From assembly GCA_035547915.1 (NCBI GenBank), contig DASZTS010000023.1, forward strand, positions 124,001 to 188,000: a DNA stretch of 64,000 nucleotides. The letters run 5' to 3'. Below, piece by piece: positions 26,953-35,785 of this stretch (position 1 is the stretch's first letter; each line of letters begins with the position of its first letter). Both the position numbers and the translations under genes were made by a program. The notes beneath the pieces are model-generated. The model saw only the letters and a list, made by a program, of their open reading frames with translations, did not search any database and had not been told where the DNA came from. The stretch comes from DASSFG01 sp035547915. GTDB taxonomy: Bacteria > Planctomycetota > Planctomycetia > Pirellulales > JAICIG01.

Positions 26953-27225
26953 ATGAAAAAGGGAATTCACCCCAAGTATTTCGAAACGACCGTCAAGTGC
27001 GGCTGCGGCAATTCGTTTACGACCCGTAGCACGCAGCAGGAATTGAAGGTCGATATTTGCAGCGCTTGTCATCCGTTCTACACGGGCAAGCTGAAGTACG
27101 TCGACACGGCCGGGCGCATCGAGAAGTTCAAGAACAAGTTCGCCTCGGCCGGCTATGCCAGCCTGAAGCGCGACAAAAAGGCGGCCAAGGTCGCGGCTGT
27201 CGCGAGCGAAAGCGGCGAAGCCTAG
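26953..27225 (+). CDS. rpmE: Ribosomal protein bL31 (zinc-binding C+ form)
   Basis: The 90-residue protein is a large-subunit ribosomal protein. KKGIHPKYFETTVKCGCGNSF and the DICSACHPFYTGK block give four zinc cysteines (CGC and CSAC), so this is the C+ paralogue that stores zinc in the ribosome, as opposed to the zinc-free C- paralogue. An Ala/Lys-rich tail extends the usual 70-residue length. GAGGAG nine bases before ATG 26953 is a strong ribosome-binding site. It runs divergently from phhB. Confidence 0.97.
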   Translation: MKKGIHPKYFETTVKCGCGNSFTTRSTQQELKVDICSACHPFYTGKLKYVDTAGRIEKFKNKFASAGYASLKRDKKAAKVAAVASESGEA

Positions 27226-27251
27226 CTGGCGCCCCATCCTTCTATTCCGCT

Positions 27252-27279
27252 GGGCCCGCCCCGATACTCGGGGCGGCCC
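27252..27279 (+). terminator. GC-rich stem-loop after rpmE, probable terminator
   Basis: GGGCCCGCCCCG pairs with CGGGGCGGCCC around the loop ATACT, an 11-bp stem with a single bulged C, 26 bases after the rpmE stop. No T-tract follows, so it is an atypical terminator, or one that acts with other factors. The 240 bases from here to prfA hold nothing else I can support. Confidence 0.55.
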
Positions 27280-27497
27280 GGCGCGATTCTACCCGCGCGA
27301 CCTCTCTTTGTCGGTCCTGCTGCGCCACCGGTTCACGCGTGGTCGGGTCTGGCCCTGTTGTCTCTCGGCAGCGGATTCTTGTCTGTTACCGCGATCGTGC
27401 GCCCGGTTAGAATTCCTTACCGACAGGCGCTGAAGCCGCGTAATCGTTTGTTTGTTTCCTAAAAAACCCGCCGTCCCCATAGCCCCCCTCGGCTGCC

Positions 27498-28571
27498 ATG
27501 CGCGAAGTCCTCGACGAAAAACTGGCCCGTTTCGAAGAACTCGATCGGCAGATGCTCGATCCGGCGGTGCTCAGCAACTCGCACCAGATAGCCGCCATCG
27601 CCCGCGAGCGCGGCTCGCTGGCCAAGCTGGCCACCAAGTACCGGCACTTCCTCGATCTGAACAAGCAGATCGCCGAAGCGAGCAGCATGATCGAAGAGGG
27701 AGACGCCGAGCTGCGCGAACTGGCCGAGGCCGAGTTGCCCAAGCTGCGCAGCGAGCGCGAGGCGATCTGGGACGAGCTGCTTGACATGACGGCTGGCGGC
27801 GAAGACGCCAATCGCACCAAATGCGTGATGGAGATTCGCGCGGGAACGGGCGGCGACGAGGCGGCCCTGTTCGCCCGCGACCTGTACGAGATGTATCGCA
27901 AGTATGCCGAGGAACGTGGCTGGAAGGTCGAGGTGCTCGACCTCAGCTCCACCGAACTGGGCGGCTTCAAAGAAATCTATCTGGGGTTGGACGGCGAAGA
28001 TGTCTTTCGGCTGATGCGCTACGAAAGCGGCGGACATCGCGTGCAGCGCGTACCCGAAACCGAGGCCAAGGGCCGCATTCATACGTCGGCGGCGACCGTG
28101 GCCGTTCTCGCCGAACCCGAGGACGTCGAAATCGATCTCAAGCCCGAAGATTATCGACTGGATCTGTTTTCGGCCAGCGGGCCCGGCGGCCAGCACGTCA
28201 ACAAGACCCAATCGGCCGTGCGGTTGACGCACTACGAGAGCGGCATCGTGGTGCAGTGCCAGGACGAAAAGAGCCAGCACAAGAACAAGGCCAAGGCGCT
28301 GCGCGTGCTGAAGAGCCGGTTGCTCGAACACAAGCGCGAGCAAGAGCACGCCAAACGCGCGCAGGAACGCAAAACGATGGTCGGTTCGGGCGACCGCAGC
28401 GAACGCATCCGCACGTACAATTTTCCGGACAACCGCGTGACCGATCACCGCATCAACCTGACGCTCTATAAGCTCGACAGCATCTTGGCCGGCAATTTGC
28501 AGCCGCTGGTCGACGCCTGCGTCGAATACGAGCGGCAACAACAACGATCGTTGATGGGTGCTCTCGACTGA
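27498..28571 (+). CDS. prfA: Peptide chain release factor 1
   Basis: The 357-residue protein terminates translation at UAA and UAG. The GGQ catalytic motif is in SGPGGQHVNKTQSAVRL. The tripeptide selecting UAG appears as PET in RVPETEAKGRIHTS, the PxT position of RF1 (RF2 has SPF there). The family's MRAGTGGDEAALF-type block is present as EIRAGTGGDEAALFARDL. Length is normal. prmC follows 57 bases downstream in the same direction and methylates the Gln of this GGQ motif, a common operon pairing. The 'TMVGSGDRSERIRTYNF' block supports RF1 as well. Confidence 0.96.
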   Translation: MREVLDEKLARFEELDRQMLDPAVLSNSHQIAAIARERGSLAKLATKYRHFLDLNKQIAEASSMIEEGDAELRELAEAELPKLRSEREAIWDELLDMTAGGEDANRTKCVMEIRAGTGGDEAALFARDLYEMYRKYAEERGWKVEVLDLSSTELGGFKEIYLGLDGEDVFRLMRYESGGHRVQRVPETEAKGRIHTSAATVAVLAEPEDVEIDLKPEDYRLDLFSASGPGGQHVNKTQSAVRLTHYESGIVVQCQDEKSQHKNKAKALRVLKSRLLEHKREQEHAKRAQERKTMVGSGDRSERIRTYNFPDNRVTDHRINLTLYKLDSILAGNLQPLVDACVEYERQQQRSLMGALD

Positions 28572-28628
28572 CATGTGGGCGGCATACCGGTCTTGTTTAG
28601 CGGCGTTGCCCACGGATAATTTGTGGTC

Positions 28629-29510
28629 ATGCCGCAAACCGAAGCGTGGAGCACCGGACGATTGCTCCAATGGACGACCCATTACCTGAAGGAGCACGGC
28701 GCCGACAGCCCGCGGCTCGACGCCGAGGTGCTGCTCGCCCAGGCGCTGGATTGCCCACGCATCCAACTCTATGCGGCGTTTGATGATGTGCCCAGCGACC
28801 AGGTACGCACGGCGTTTCGCGAGCTGGTGCGCCGACGCGCCGAAGGAACTCCCGTGGCCTACCTCGTGGGCCGGCGCGAGTTCTACTCGCTCGATTTCAG
28901 CGTGACGCCCGATGTGCTCATCCCGCGCCCGGAGACGGAGTTCGTCGTTATCCGACTGCTCGATCTGGCCTCGCCCGCCGATCGCGAATGGTCGATCGCC
29001 GACGTGGGCACCGGCAGCGGCGTCATCGCCGTCTGCGCGGCTAAGTGGCTTCCCGCCAGCCGCGTCCTGGCGATCGATCGCAGCCCGCAGGCGCTCGAAG
29101 TCGCCGCAGCAAACGCCACCAGTCACGGCGTCGGCGATCGCGTTACCTGCCTCGAGAGCGATCTTTTCGCTACGGTTCCCGAGGGACAGACGTTCGATTT
29201 CATCGTTTCCAATCCGCCGTACGTAGCAGAAGATGAGGTCGCCGGCCTGAGCCGCGATGTACGCGACTTCGAGCCGCGCGGTGCGCTGGTGGCCGGGCCG
29301 CACGGCACGGAAACGATCGCCGAACTGCTCCGCCAAGCCGCCGATCGGTTAAACCCGGGGGGATGGCTCATCAGTGAAATCAGCCCACAGATCGAGGGCC
29401 CGGTACGCGAGTTGGCGACCGACGACGGCCGCTACGAACTCGGCCCGACGGTCAAAGATCTGGCCGGCCTGGCTCGGGTCGTGCAGATGCAGAAGAAGCC
29501 GCCGGGTTGA
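28629..29510 (+). CDS. prmC: Release factor glutamine N5-methyltransferase
   Basis: The 293-residue protein methylates the Gln of the GGQ motif in release factors. The N-terminal helical domain is followed by the substrate-recognition YLVGRREFYSLDFSV block, a SAM motif ADVGTGSGVIAV, and the catalytic NPPY in IVSNPPYVAEDEV. The start is ATG 28629; an in-frame GTG at 28623 is two codons upstream. It follows prfA by 57 bases and is probably co-transcribed with it. A C-terminal ITF-like extension is absent, and the protein ends in MQKKPPG. Confidence 0.94.
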   Translation: MPQTEAWSTGRLLQWTTHYLKEHGADSPRLDAEVLLAQALDCPRIQLYAAFDDVPSDQVRTAFRELVRRRAEGTPVAYLVGRREFYSLDFSVTPDVLIPRPETEFVVIRLLDLASPADREWSIADVGTGSGVIAVCAAKWLPASRVLAIDRSPQALEVAAANATSHGVGDRVTCLESDLFATVPEGQTFDFIVSNPPYVAEDEVAGLSRDVRDFEPRGALVAGPHGTETIAELLRQAADRLNPGGWLISEISPQIEGPVRELATDDGRYELGPTVKDLAGLARVVQMQKKPPG

Positions 29511-29588
29511 CCCTGTTCGGTAGGGCCGATGGGCGGTGACGCGTCGCGGTAACGGACTTAACCTACACCAGTCGGGCACGGATGTGTG

Positions 29589-30872
29589 ATGAACGGCTTA
29601 TGGATTCGCGGGCCGACGCGTATGGTCGGACAGATGACGGTGAGCGGCTCGAAGAACGCAGCCTTGCCGATCATGGCGGCGTCGCTGCTGACCGACCAGC
29701 CGGTGCGGCTATCGCGGGTTCCCGAGTTGACCGACACCGCGACCCTGGAGCGGCTGCTCCGCACATTGGGCATGGCTGTCGAACGGCGAGGGAACCAGGT
29801 ACACCTCGAGACACTCGATTGTCGGCCCGTGCGGGCCGACCGGCGGCTTGTCCGTCGCATGCGAGCCAGCTTTTGCGTCTTGGGACCACTCCTCGCTCGG
29901 CGGAGACGGGCCGTCGTGCCGTTGCCCGGCGGCTGCCGAATCGGCGACCGACCCATCGACCTGCATCTACGCGGATTGGCGGCCCTGGGGGCGGAAATCG
30001 CCATTCAACGGGGGCATGTCGTCGCGCGGGCCAAGCGCTTGCGCGGCGCCCGCATCGATCTGACGGGCCCTCGCGGACCGACCGTCACCGGCACAGCCAA
30101 CCTCTTATCGGCCGCCGTTTTGGCGCGGGGCACGACTGTGCTGACCGGCGCCGCCCGCGAACCGGAGATCGTCGACCTCGGCCGATTTCTCGAATCGTTG
30201 GGGGCGATCATCGACGGCCTGGGCACCGATACAATCACCGTGCGCGGTGTCGCCGGCCTGGGCGGGGGTGACTATACGATCCTCCCCGACCGCATCGAAA
30301 CCGCCACGCTGCTGCTAGCTGCCGCGGTGACCCGCGGTGCGGTGCTGCTGACCGGGGCGGCCCCCGAACAGCTCACGGCGGTGCTCGATTGCCTATGCCG
30401 GGCGGGAGCTGCCGTCGAGACGACGGCCACCAGCATCCGGCTGGCGATGAGCGGCCCCCCGGTCGCCACCAGCGTCGTCGCGCAGCCGTATCCCGGCTTT
30501 CCGACCGATGTGCAAGCCCAATGGACGGCGCTCATGTGCCTGTCAGAGGGAGTCGCGACGATCCGTGACGACGTTTTTCCCCAACGATTCTCCCACGTGG
30601 CCGAACTGCGCCGCCTGGGCGGCCAACTGATGCGGCGAGGAGCGGCCGTGCGTGTGACCGGCGTGGAGGCTTTCTGCGGCGGCACGGTCGCCGCCTGCGA
30701 CCTGCGGGCCAGCGCGGCACTCGTCTTGGCGGGCCTGGCAGGCCACGGCGAAACACGGATTCGCCGCGCCTACCACCTCGACCGCGGCTACGAATGCTAC
30801 CAAGAAAAGCTCACGGCATTGGGGGCGAAAATCGCCCGCATCGCACCGGCCGCCGAAGCCGTAATTCGGTAA
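29589..30872 (+). CDS. murA: UDP-N-acetylglucosamine 1-carboxyvinyltransferase family protein (MurA)
   Basis: The 427-residue EPSP-synthase-fold enzyme transfers enolpyruvate from PEP to UDP-GlcNAc, the first committed step of peptidoglycan synthesis. Key residues are present: SGSKNA (K22, N23), the loop cysteine C116 in LPGGCRIGDRP, and DLRASAALVLAGLA near the C-terminus. A Cys here means fosfomycin sensitivity would be expected, in contrast to the Asp form. ATG 29589 is used; GTG 29586 lies one codon upstream. The family can be duplicated in some bacteria, so this may be one of two paralogues. Some family blocks are Arg-rich and diverged ('LLARRRRAVVPLPGG'), suggesting a divergent copy. Confidence 0.87.
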   Translation: MNGLWIRGPTRMVGQMTVSGSKNAALPIMAASLLTDQPVRLSRVPELTDTATLERLLRTLGMAVERRGNQVHLETLDCRPVRADRRLVRRMRASFCVLGPLLARRRRAVVPLPGGCRIGDRPIDLHLRGLAALGAEIAIQRGHVVARAKRLRGARIDLTGPRGPTVTGTANLLSAAVLARGTTVLTGAAREPEIVDLGRFLESLGAIIDGLGTDTITVRGVAGLGGGDYTILPDRIETATLLLAAAVTRGAVLLTGAAPEQLTAVLDCLCRAGAAVETTATSIRLAMSGPPVATSVVAQPYPGFPTDVQAQWTALMCLSEGVATIRDDVFPQRFSHVAELRRLGGQLMRRGAAVRVTGVEAFCGGTVAACDLRASAALVLAGLAGHGETRIRRAYHLDRGYECYQEKLTALGAKIARIAPAAEAVIR

Positions 30873-30991
30873 AAATCCATTGTCGCCGCAGGCCTTTCGC
30901 AGGAACGCAACCGGTCTCGACGCGCATGGCCGGGGTGGATATAAACCCCCGGCTCGGAACGACCACAGGTCCCGAAAAGGATGCCGACGAG

Positions 30992-31921
30992 ATGGGATTG
31001 GCCATGGCGGCCTGCATGATGCTGGCCACCGCGGGTGAGATTCGGTCGGGGTGCGATACCCTATGGGTCGACTGCGGGTCGGCCCGCATCGAGGTCTTCA
31101 CCTACAAGCCCGCCAATTACGACCGTGGACCGATGGTGGTCATCTGCCACGGCATGTTACGCAACGCCGGCGAATACCGTGACGATGCACGGCGGTTGGC
31201 CGACCGCCTGGGGGCCCTTGTGGTGGCTCCCCTCTTCCCGGCCGACGATTTTCCCTACGAGCGTTACCAAGCCGGCGGCTTGGTCGAAAACGGACAACTC
31301 ACGCCGCGGACCACTTGGACCTGGCAGCTCTTGCTGAATGTGGTCGAAGACGTCCGCCAGCGCGAAGATTGGCCGCGCATGCCCTACTACCTGTTCGGCC
31401 ACTCCGGCGGGGCGCAGTTCCTGGTGCGTATGGCCGGCTTTGTTTCCAGCGGCGCCGAACGGATTGTGGTAGCCAACGCGGGTGCGCAACTCTTTCCGTC
31501 GCGCGACCTGCCCTACCCCTACGGTTTCGGCAACCTTCCCGACGAGGTGAGCGACGATGCCTCGCTCGAGCGGTACCTCGCCCAGCCCATCACGCTGTAT
31601 GTCGCCGCCGATGACCGGCAGCGCGACGACTACCTGGACGTGACCGAGGGAGGCGATCGGCAGGGCCCCAACCGACGCGAACGGGCGAAGAACTCGTTCG
31701 CGGCCGCCAGGCGATTGGCCAAGCAAAGGGGATGGAAATTCAACTGGCAGATGGTGACCGTGCCCGGTGTCGACCACGACCACCAGCGCATGCTCGATCA
31801 CGATCTGTGTGAAGTCGCCTTCCGCGCCCCGGTGAAGACGGCCAAGCGTCCCGCGAACAGCCGTGCGACGCATCTTTCCGTCGCCATCCGTTCCCGTCGT
31901 GGGACTCTGCGGCGGTACTAA
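30992..31921 (+). CDS. Secreted alpha/beta hydrolase-fold protein
   Basis: The 309-residue protein starts with a short signal-like segment (MGLAMAACMMLATAGE). The alpha/beta hydrolase fold is supported by MVVICHGMLRNAGEYRD (oxyanion strand and HG), the nucleophile elbow LFGHSGGAQF with Ser, a likely Asp in the LYVAADDRQRDDY loop, and VPGVDHDHQRM with the catalytic His. This composition resembles polyhydroxybutyrate depolymerase-like or LpqC-type esterases; the substrate is unknown. ATG 30992 is chosen because the signal segment follows it; the frame is open from 30794 but that part overlaps murA. Internal ATG 30926 is another candidate. Confidence 0.75.
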   Translation: MGLAMAACMMLATAGEIRSGCDTLWVDCGSARIEVFTYKPANYDRGPMVVICHGMLRNAGEYRDDARRLADRLGALVVAPLFPADDFPYERYQAGGLVENGQLTPRTTWTWQLLLNVVEDVRQREDWPRMPYYLFGHSGGAQFLVRMAGFVSSGAERIVVANAGAQLFPSRDLPYPYGFGNLPDEVSDDASLERYLAQPITLYVAADDRQRDDYLDVTEGGDRQGPNRRERAKNSFAAARRLAKQRGWKFNWQMVTVPGVDHDHQRMLDHDLCEVAFRAPVKTAKRPANSRATHLSVAIRSRRGTLRRY

Positions 31922-32013
31922 CAACCAGCACGGCATTCACTTTCGGCCCGGCGCCATCTTACCGGGCTGCCTTCCCGGTCCGACTCGTCATGTAGTCGGC
32001 GGTCTCTAAAAGC

Positions 32014-32041
32014 TTGACTCGGCCGCGGGACGTGGCAGAAT
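32014..32041 (+). promoter_or_regulatory. Possible sigma-70-type promoter of the DUF1559 gene
   Basis: TTGACT (32014-32019) and CAGAAT (32036-32041) are separated by 16 bases and match five and four of six consensus positions. Transcription would start near 32048, leaving a very short leader. Upstream, CCGGG-type inverted repeats occur in the gap after the hydrolase gene. This is inferred from sequence only. Confidence 0.3.
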
Positions 32042-32050
32042 CTCGCTTGA

Positions 32051-32063
32051 GGAGGTAGCCTCC
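32051..32063 (+). promoter_or_regulatory. Ribosome-binding site inside a small hairpin
   Basis: The strong GGAGG (32051-32055) before the DUF1559 start is followed by TAG and then CCTCC (32059-32063), a perfect 5-bp stem with a 3-base loop ending directly at ATG 32064. Folding would hide the ribosome-binding site. This may tune translation, or be chance. Confidence 0.4.
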
Positions 32064-33227
32064 ATGTCGAGTCCAAGGAAGCGGTCAGGGCCCCAGGGCG
32101 GTTTTACGCTGTTCGACCTGCTCGTGTCGATCAGCATCATCGGCATGTTGATCGCGCTGCTGCTGCCAGCCGTACAGCAAGCGCGCGAGAGCGGACGGAC
32201 GAAAACCTGCCTCAACCATCTCCGCCAATGCACGCTGGCGGTGGGAAATTCGGTCGCCTCGCGCGGCATCTACCCCGGCTTTCGCGCGCCGTTGGCAGTG
32301 TCCTTGCCCGACAGCGACGGTACGGCAAGCGATGTGCAGATCCCGGTCGGTTGGGTCGTACAGATCCTGCCGTACCTGGAACGATCCGACGTTTACGCCT
32401 GGTGGCGAAATCCGGCGCAGGCCGCCGCGGCCGGCATGGACTGGCCGCCGCAACTCCGACTCGACGTCCTCAATTGTCCCAGCAGCCCGCCGCTCGATTC
32501 GCTCATGTCCCCTTGCATCTACGTGGCCAACAGCGGCATCAGCGATATGTTTCCCACCGGCTTGACGACCATGGCGCCGTTTCCGGCCGATTTCCAGGCC
32601 AATGGCATGTTCTTCAACCATTACGTGCAACCGCCGGGCACGACGGCCCCCGGCCCCTTCGTGTTCCTGCCCAGCATTCCGCCATTCGTCTACACGACGC
32701 AAGAGTATGTCACGGCGCACGACGGCTCTTCGCAGACGCTCATGTTGTCGGAGAACAACAATGTGCCCGTTTATGCCGTCAGCGGCACACCGCCTCCGGG
32801 CTTGACCGGCGGCCCAGGCTCGTGGGGCAACCCGGCCACCTCGGGGTCGGAACGCAACACGTGCTTCATCTGGTGGCCCGACAAAAATCCGTCGAACGCC
32901 ATGAAGATCAACGCGTCGCCGGCGACACCCGATGCGACGAACTACTACTTCTATTTCGTGCACCCCGCCGCCAACCATCCGGGCGGGGTGAACGTGTCGT
33001 TCTGCGACGGGCACGCGCGGTTCCTGAGCCAGGAGATCGACTATTTCGTGTACTGCCTGCTCATGACGCCCTACGGGGCGCAGTGCAACACGCCAGGCAC
33101 CCTCAATGGACTGGACGGAGCCGGCGGCACGCCCTGGCAAGCGAGTTTTCCACAGTTCTACCATCCGGGCGGCGACAATTTTGCCTACCTGCGCAGTCAA
33201 TTGCTCGACGATTCGACCTTCGAGTAG
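32064..33227 (+). CDS. DUF1559 protein with type IV pilin-like N-terminus
   Basis: The 387-residue protein is a member of the planctomycete-expanded DUF1559 family. The prepilin cleavage site is GGFTLFDLLVSISIIGML, with Asp where the usual Glu5 stands, followed by the hydrophobic helix ALLLPAVQQARES and the KTCLNHLRQ motif. The C-terminal H-x-G-G-VNVSFCDGHARFLS block ('NHPGGVNVSFCDGHARFLS') is the DUF1559 hallmark. Such proteins are thought to be exported through a pseudopilus-like system; their function is unknown. It has a strong ribosome-binding site (see the hairpin entry) and lies between a hydrolase gene and glgC with no evident functional link. Confidence 0.92.
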   Translation: MSSPRKRSGPQGGFTLFDLLVSISIIGMLIALLLPAVQQARESGRTKTCLNHLRQCTLAVGNSVASRGIYPGFRAPLAVSLPDSDGTASDVQIPVGWVVQILPYLERSDVYAWWRNPAQAAAAGMDWPPQLRLDVLNCPSSPPLDSLMSPCIYVANSGISDMFPTGLTTMAPFPADFQANGMFFNHYVQPPGTTAPGPFVFLPSIPPFVYTTQEYVTAHDGSSQTLMLSENNNVPVYAVSGTPPPGLTGGPGSWGNPATSGSERNTCFIWWPDKNPSNAMKINASPATPDATNYYFYFVHPAANHPGGVNVSFCDGHARFLSQEIDYFVYCLLMTPYGAQCNTPGTLNGLDGAGGTPWQASFPQFYHPGGDNFAYLRSQLLDDSTFE

Positions 33228-33338
33228 GCCGGGTTTTGCGGAACACCGAGTCTCTACCGCAGCCGATCGCTTCCGTTACAATGTTCGTTCGGTGTTGCCA
33301 TTTGGCGGTTCGTGGCCTGCGGGGAGCGTACTCGGTCG

Positions 33339-34643
33339 ATGAAGAACATTCTCACGATGGTCTTGGGCGGAGGCCGAGGAACGCGCCTGCACCCGCTGAC
33401 AAAATTCCGCTCGAAGCCTGCCGTGCCGCTCGCCGGCAAGTATCGGCTCATCGATATTCCCCTGTCGAACTGCATCAATAGCGGGTTGAACCGTATCTAC
33501 GTGCTCACCCAGTTCAACTCGGTGAGCTTGCACCGCCACATCCGGCAGACCTATCGCTTCGACGCCTTCAACGGCGGGTTCGTCGAGATCCTGGCGGCCC
33601 AGCAGACTCCCGAGAATGCCGACTGGTACCAGGGCACCGCCGATGCCGTGCGGCAGAACCTCCGCACCTTCCTCCAACCGGGCATCGAGTACGTGCTCAT
33701 CCTCTCGGGCGACCAGCTCTACCGGATGAACTATCTCGATATGCTGCTCACGCACCGCCGCAACAAGGCCGACGCGACGATCGCCACGCTGCCGGTGGCC
33801 CGCGACCAGGCCTCCCAGCTCGGCATCATGCGGCTCGACGCGTCGGGCGCCGTGGCCGGTTTTTTGGAAAAGCCCAAGACCGAGCCGGAAGTGCGGCACA
33901 TGCGCACCGATCCGGCCTGGATCGAAGCCCAGGGCATCGCCAGCCGCGGCCGCGACCTGCTGGCCAGCATGGGCATTTACCTGTTCAATCGCGACACGCT
34001 CGTCGACCTGCTCACCAAGACCGACTATCGCGACTTCGGCAAAGAGATCTTCCCGGCGTCGATCCGCACGCACCGCGTGCACGTGCATCTTTTCGACGGC
34101 TACTGGGAAGACATCGGCACGATCAAGTCGTTCTACCAGGCGAATCTCGACCTGGCCAAATCCGAGCCTCCGTTCGAGCTGACGTCGGCCGAAGCGCCGA
34201 TCTACTCGCACCCCCGCTACTTGCCGCCCACCCGCGTCGAGGGCGCGACCATACGCAACAGCCTGGTGGCCGACGGTTGCCACATCGAGAGCGGCACGTT
34301 GATCGAGAACAGCGTCATCGGCTTGCGCTGCCGCATCGGTCGCAACGTGACGATCCGTAATACAATCCTGATGGGCAACGACTACTTCCAATCGCCGGCC
34401 CAGATGGCGGCAGACTTGGATGCGGGTGTGCCGCCGCTGGCCATCGGCGAAGGCTCGGTCATCGAAGGCGCAATCATTGACAAAAACTGCCACATCGGCC
34501 GCCGCGTCCACCTGGTCAACGAACGAGGTGTCGAGACGAGTGCGGACAGTGACGAAGCCCTGGTTTGCGAAGGAGTGGTCGTCGCCCCCAAGGACGCGAT
34601 CTTGCACGACGGCTGGAAGCTGACCGAAAAACTGGCCCGCTAG
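33339..34643 (+). CDS. glgC: Glucose-1-phosphate adenylyltransferase
   Basis: The 434-residue enzyme makes ADP-glucose, the glycogen precursor. The N-terminal nucleotidyltransferase domain shows VLGGGRGTRLHPLTKFRSKPAVP (split as VLGGGRGTRLHPLT and RSKPAVPLAGKYRLIDIPLS), WYQGTADAVRQN and ILSGDQLYRMNY; the C-terminal beta-helix runs from about residue 300 and contains ENSVIGLRCRIG. Start is ATG 33339 after GGGGAG. It is convergent with mqnC (33 bases between stops). Together with treZ it suggests alpha-glucan and trehalose metabolism, though no other glycogen gene is in this window. Confidence 0.95.
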   Translation: MKNILTMVLGGGRGTRLHPLTKFRSKPAVPLAGKYRLIDIPLSNCINSGLNRIYVLTQFNSVSLHRHIRQTYRFDAFNGGFVEILAAQQTPENADWYQGTADAVRQNLRTFLQPGIEYVLILSGDQLYRMNYLDMLLTHRRNKADATIATLPVARDQASQLGIMRLDASGAVAGFLEKPKTEPEVRHMRTDPAWIEAQGIASRGRDLLASMGIYLFNRDTLVDLLTKTDYRDFGKEIFPASIRTHRVHVHLFDGYWEDIGTIKSFYQANLDLAKSEPPFELTSAEAPIYSHPRYLPPTRVEGATIRNSLVADGCHIESGTLIENSVIGLRCRIGRNVTIRNTILMGNDYFQSPAQMAADLDAGVPPLAIGEGSVIEGAIIDKNCHIGRRVHLVNERGVETSADSDEALVCEGVVVAPKDAILHDGWKLTEKLAR

Positions 34644-34676
34644 AGTTGCCGCCGGCGCGAGTCCTGCGCGCGAGTC

Positions 34677-35771
34677 CTACACGGTGACCGGACAGGCGGG
34701 CGCGTCGATCAATTCATAGAACACGTTGCGCTGCCGCGGCTCGTAACCCAGCTCGCGAATCGACTCGCGGATCTGGTCTAACGTGAGGTAGTGGACCGTG
34801 CCGGCCGAGGCGACGACGTTCTCCTCGATCATCAGGCTGCCCATGTCATTGGCGCCATACAAGAGGGCGATCTGGCCGACCTTCAGCCCTTGCGTGACCC
34901 AACTCGATTGAATGTTGGGAAAGTTGTCGAGATACAAACGGCTCACGGCCTGCGTCTTCAGATAATCGAACGCGCCCGCGCGCGGAAGGTGGGCCAGGTC
35001 GGTGTGCTCGGGCTGGAACGTCCAGCAGATGAACGCCGTGAAACCGCCGGTCTCATCCTGCAAACGCCGCAACTGCTCGAGGTGCTCGATCCGTTCGGCC
35101 AGCGTTTCGACATGGCCGAACATCATGGTCGCGCTGCCGCGGCCGCCCAGTTCGTGCCACACCCGGCAGACATTCAGCCAATCGGCGGTCAACACCTTGC
35201 CGCGCGTGATCTCCTTGCGCACGCGGTCGACCAGGATTTCGGCACCGCCCCCCGGTAGGCTGCCCAACCCGGCCTCCTTCAGCCGCTCCAGCACGGTGCG
35301 CAGAGGCAGCCGGTTGACCTTCGTGAAGGCGAAGATCTCGGGCGGGCTAAAGCCGTGAATGTTGACCCGTGGGAAGCGGCCTTTGATGTCGTGCAGCAGC
35401 TCTTCGTACCATTCGAGCTTCAGGTCGGGGTGCATGCCACCCTGCATCAGAATCTGGTCGCCCCCGAGATCGACCGTTTCCTGAATCTTCTGCAACAGGA
35501 CTTCGCGGTCGAGCACATAGCCTTCCGGATCCTTGGGCCGCCGGTAGAAGGCGCAGAAGTCGCAGACCGCCGAACAGATGTTCGTGTAATTGATGTTCCG
35601 GTCGATGTTGTAGGTGCGGTAGCTCTCCGGGTGCAGACGGCGAGTGACCGCGTCGGCCGCCTGGCCGAGCGCCACGAGATCGTGCGAGACCAGCAGTTCC
35701 AGTCCTTCGTCGGGCGAAAGACGCTCTCCCGCGACAGCTTTTTCCAGTATTCGGGTGCTGGCAGCGACCAA
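34677..35771 (-). CDS. mqnC: Cyclic dehypoxanthinyl futalosine synthase MqnC (radical SAM)
   Basis: The 364-residue radical SAM enzyme cyclises dehypoxanthinyl futalosine in menaquinone synthesis. The cluster motif is CSAVCDFC (C66, C70, C73), followed by AFYRRPKDPEGYVL; IMQGGMHPDLKLEWYE, GLGSLPGGGAEILVDRVR and SATMMFGHVE are MqnC blocks. It is 14 bases downstream of the mqnA stop and is almost certainly co-transcribed with it. The paralogue at 0.5 kb is MqnE, so the two radical SAM steps of the pathway are both present in this window. Confidence 0.95.
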   Translation of the reverse strand: MVAASTRILEKAVAGERLSPDEGLELLVSHDLVALGQAADAVTRRLHPESYRTYNIDRNINYTNICSAVCDFCAFYRRPKDPEGYVLDREVLLQKIQETVDLGGDQILMQGGMHPDLKLEWYEELLHDIKGRFPRVNIHGFSPPEIFAFTKVNRLPLRTVLERLKEAGLGSLPGGGAEILVDRVRKEITRGKVLTADWLNVCRVWHELGGRGSATMMFGHVETLAERIEHLEQLRRLQDETGGFTAFICWTFQPEHTDLAHLPRAGAFDYLKTQAVSRLYLDNFPNIQSSWVTQGLKVGQIALLYGANDMGSLMIEENVVASAGTVHYLTLDQIRESIRELGYEPRQRNVFYELIDAPACPVTV

Positions 35772-35785
35772 GCGGACGACTCCTC

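Noticed and set aside
26749..27237. Extension of phhB towards rpmE
   Set aside because: Antisense to rpmE and beyond the strong GGAGG that fixes the phhB start at 26748.
27459..29336. A 625-codon minus-strand open frame
   Set aside because: Antisense to prfA and prmC, both of which have full-length family motifs on the plus strand.
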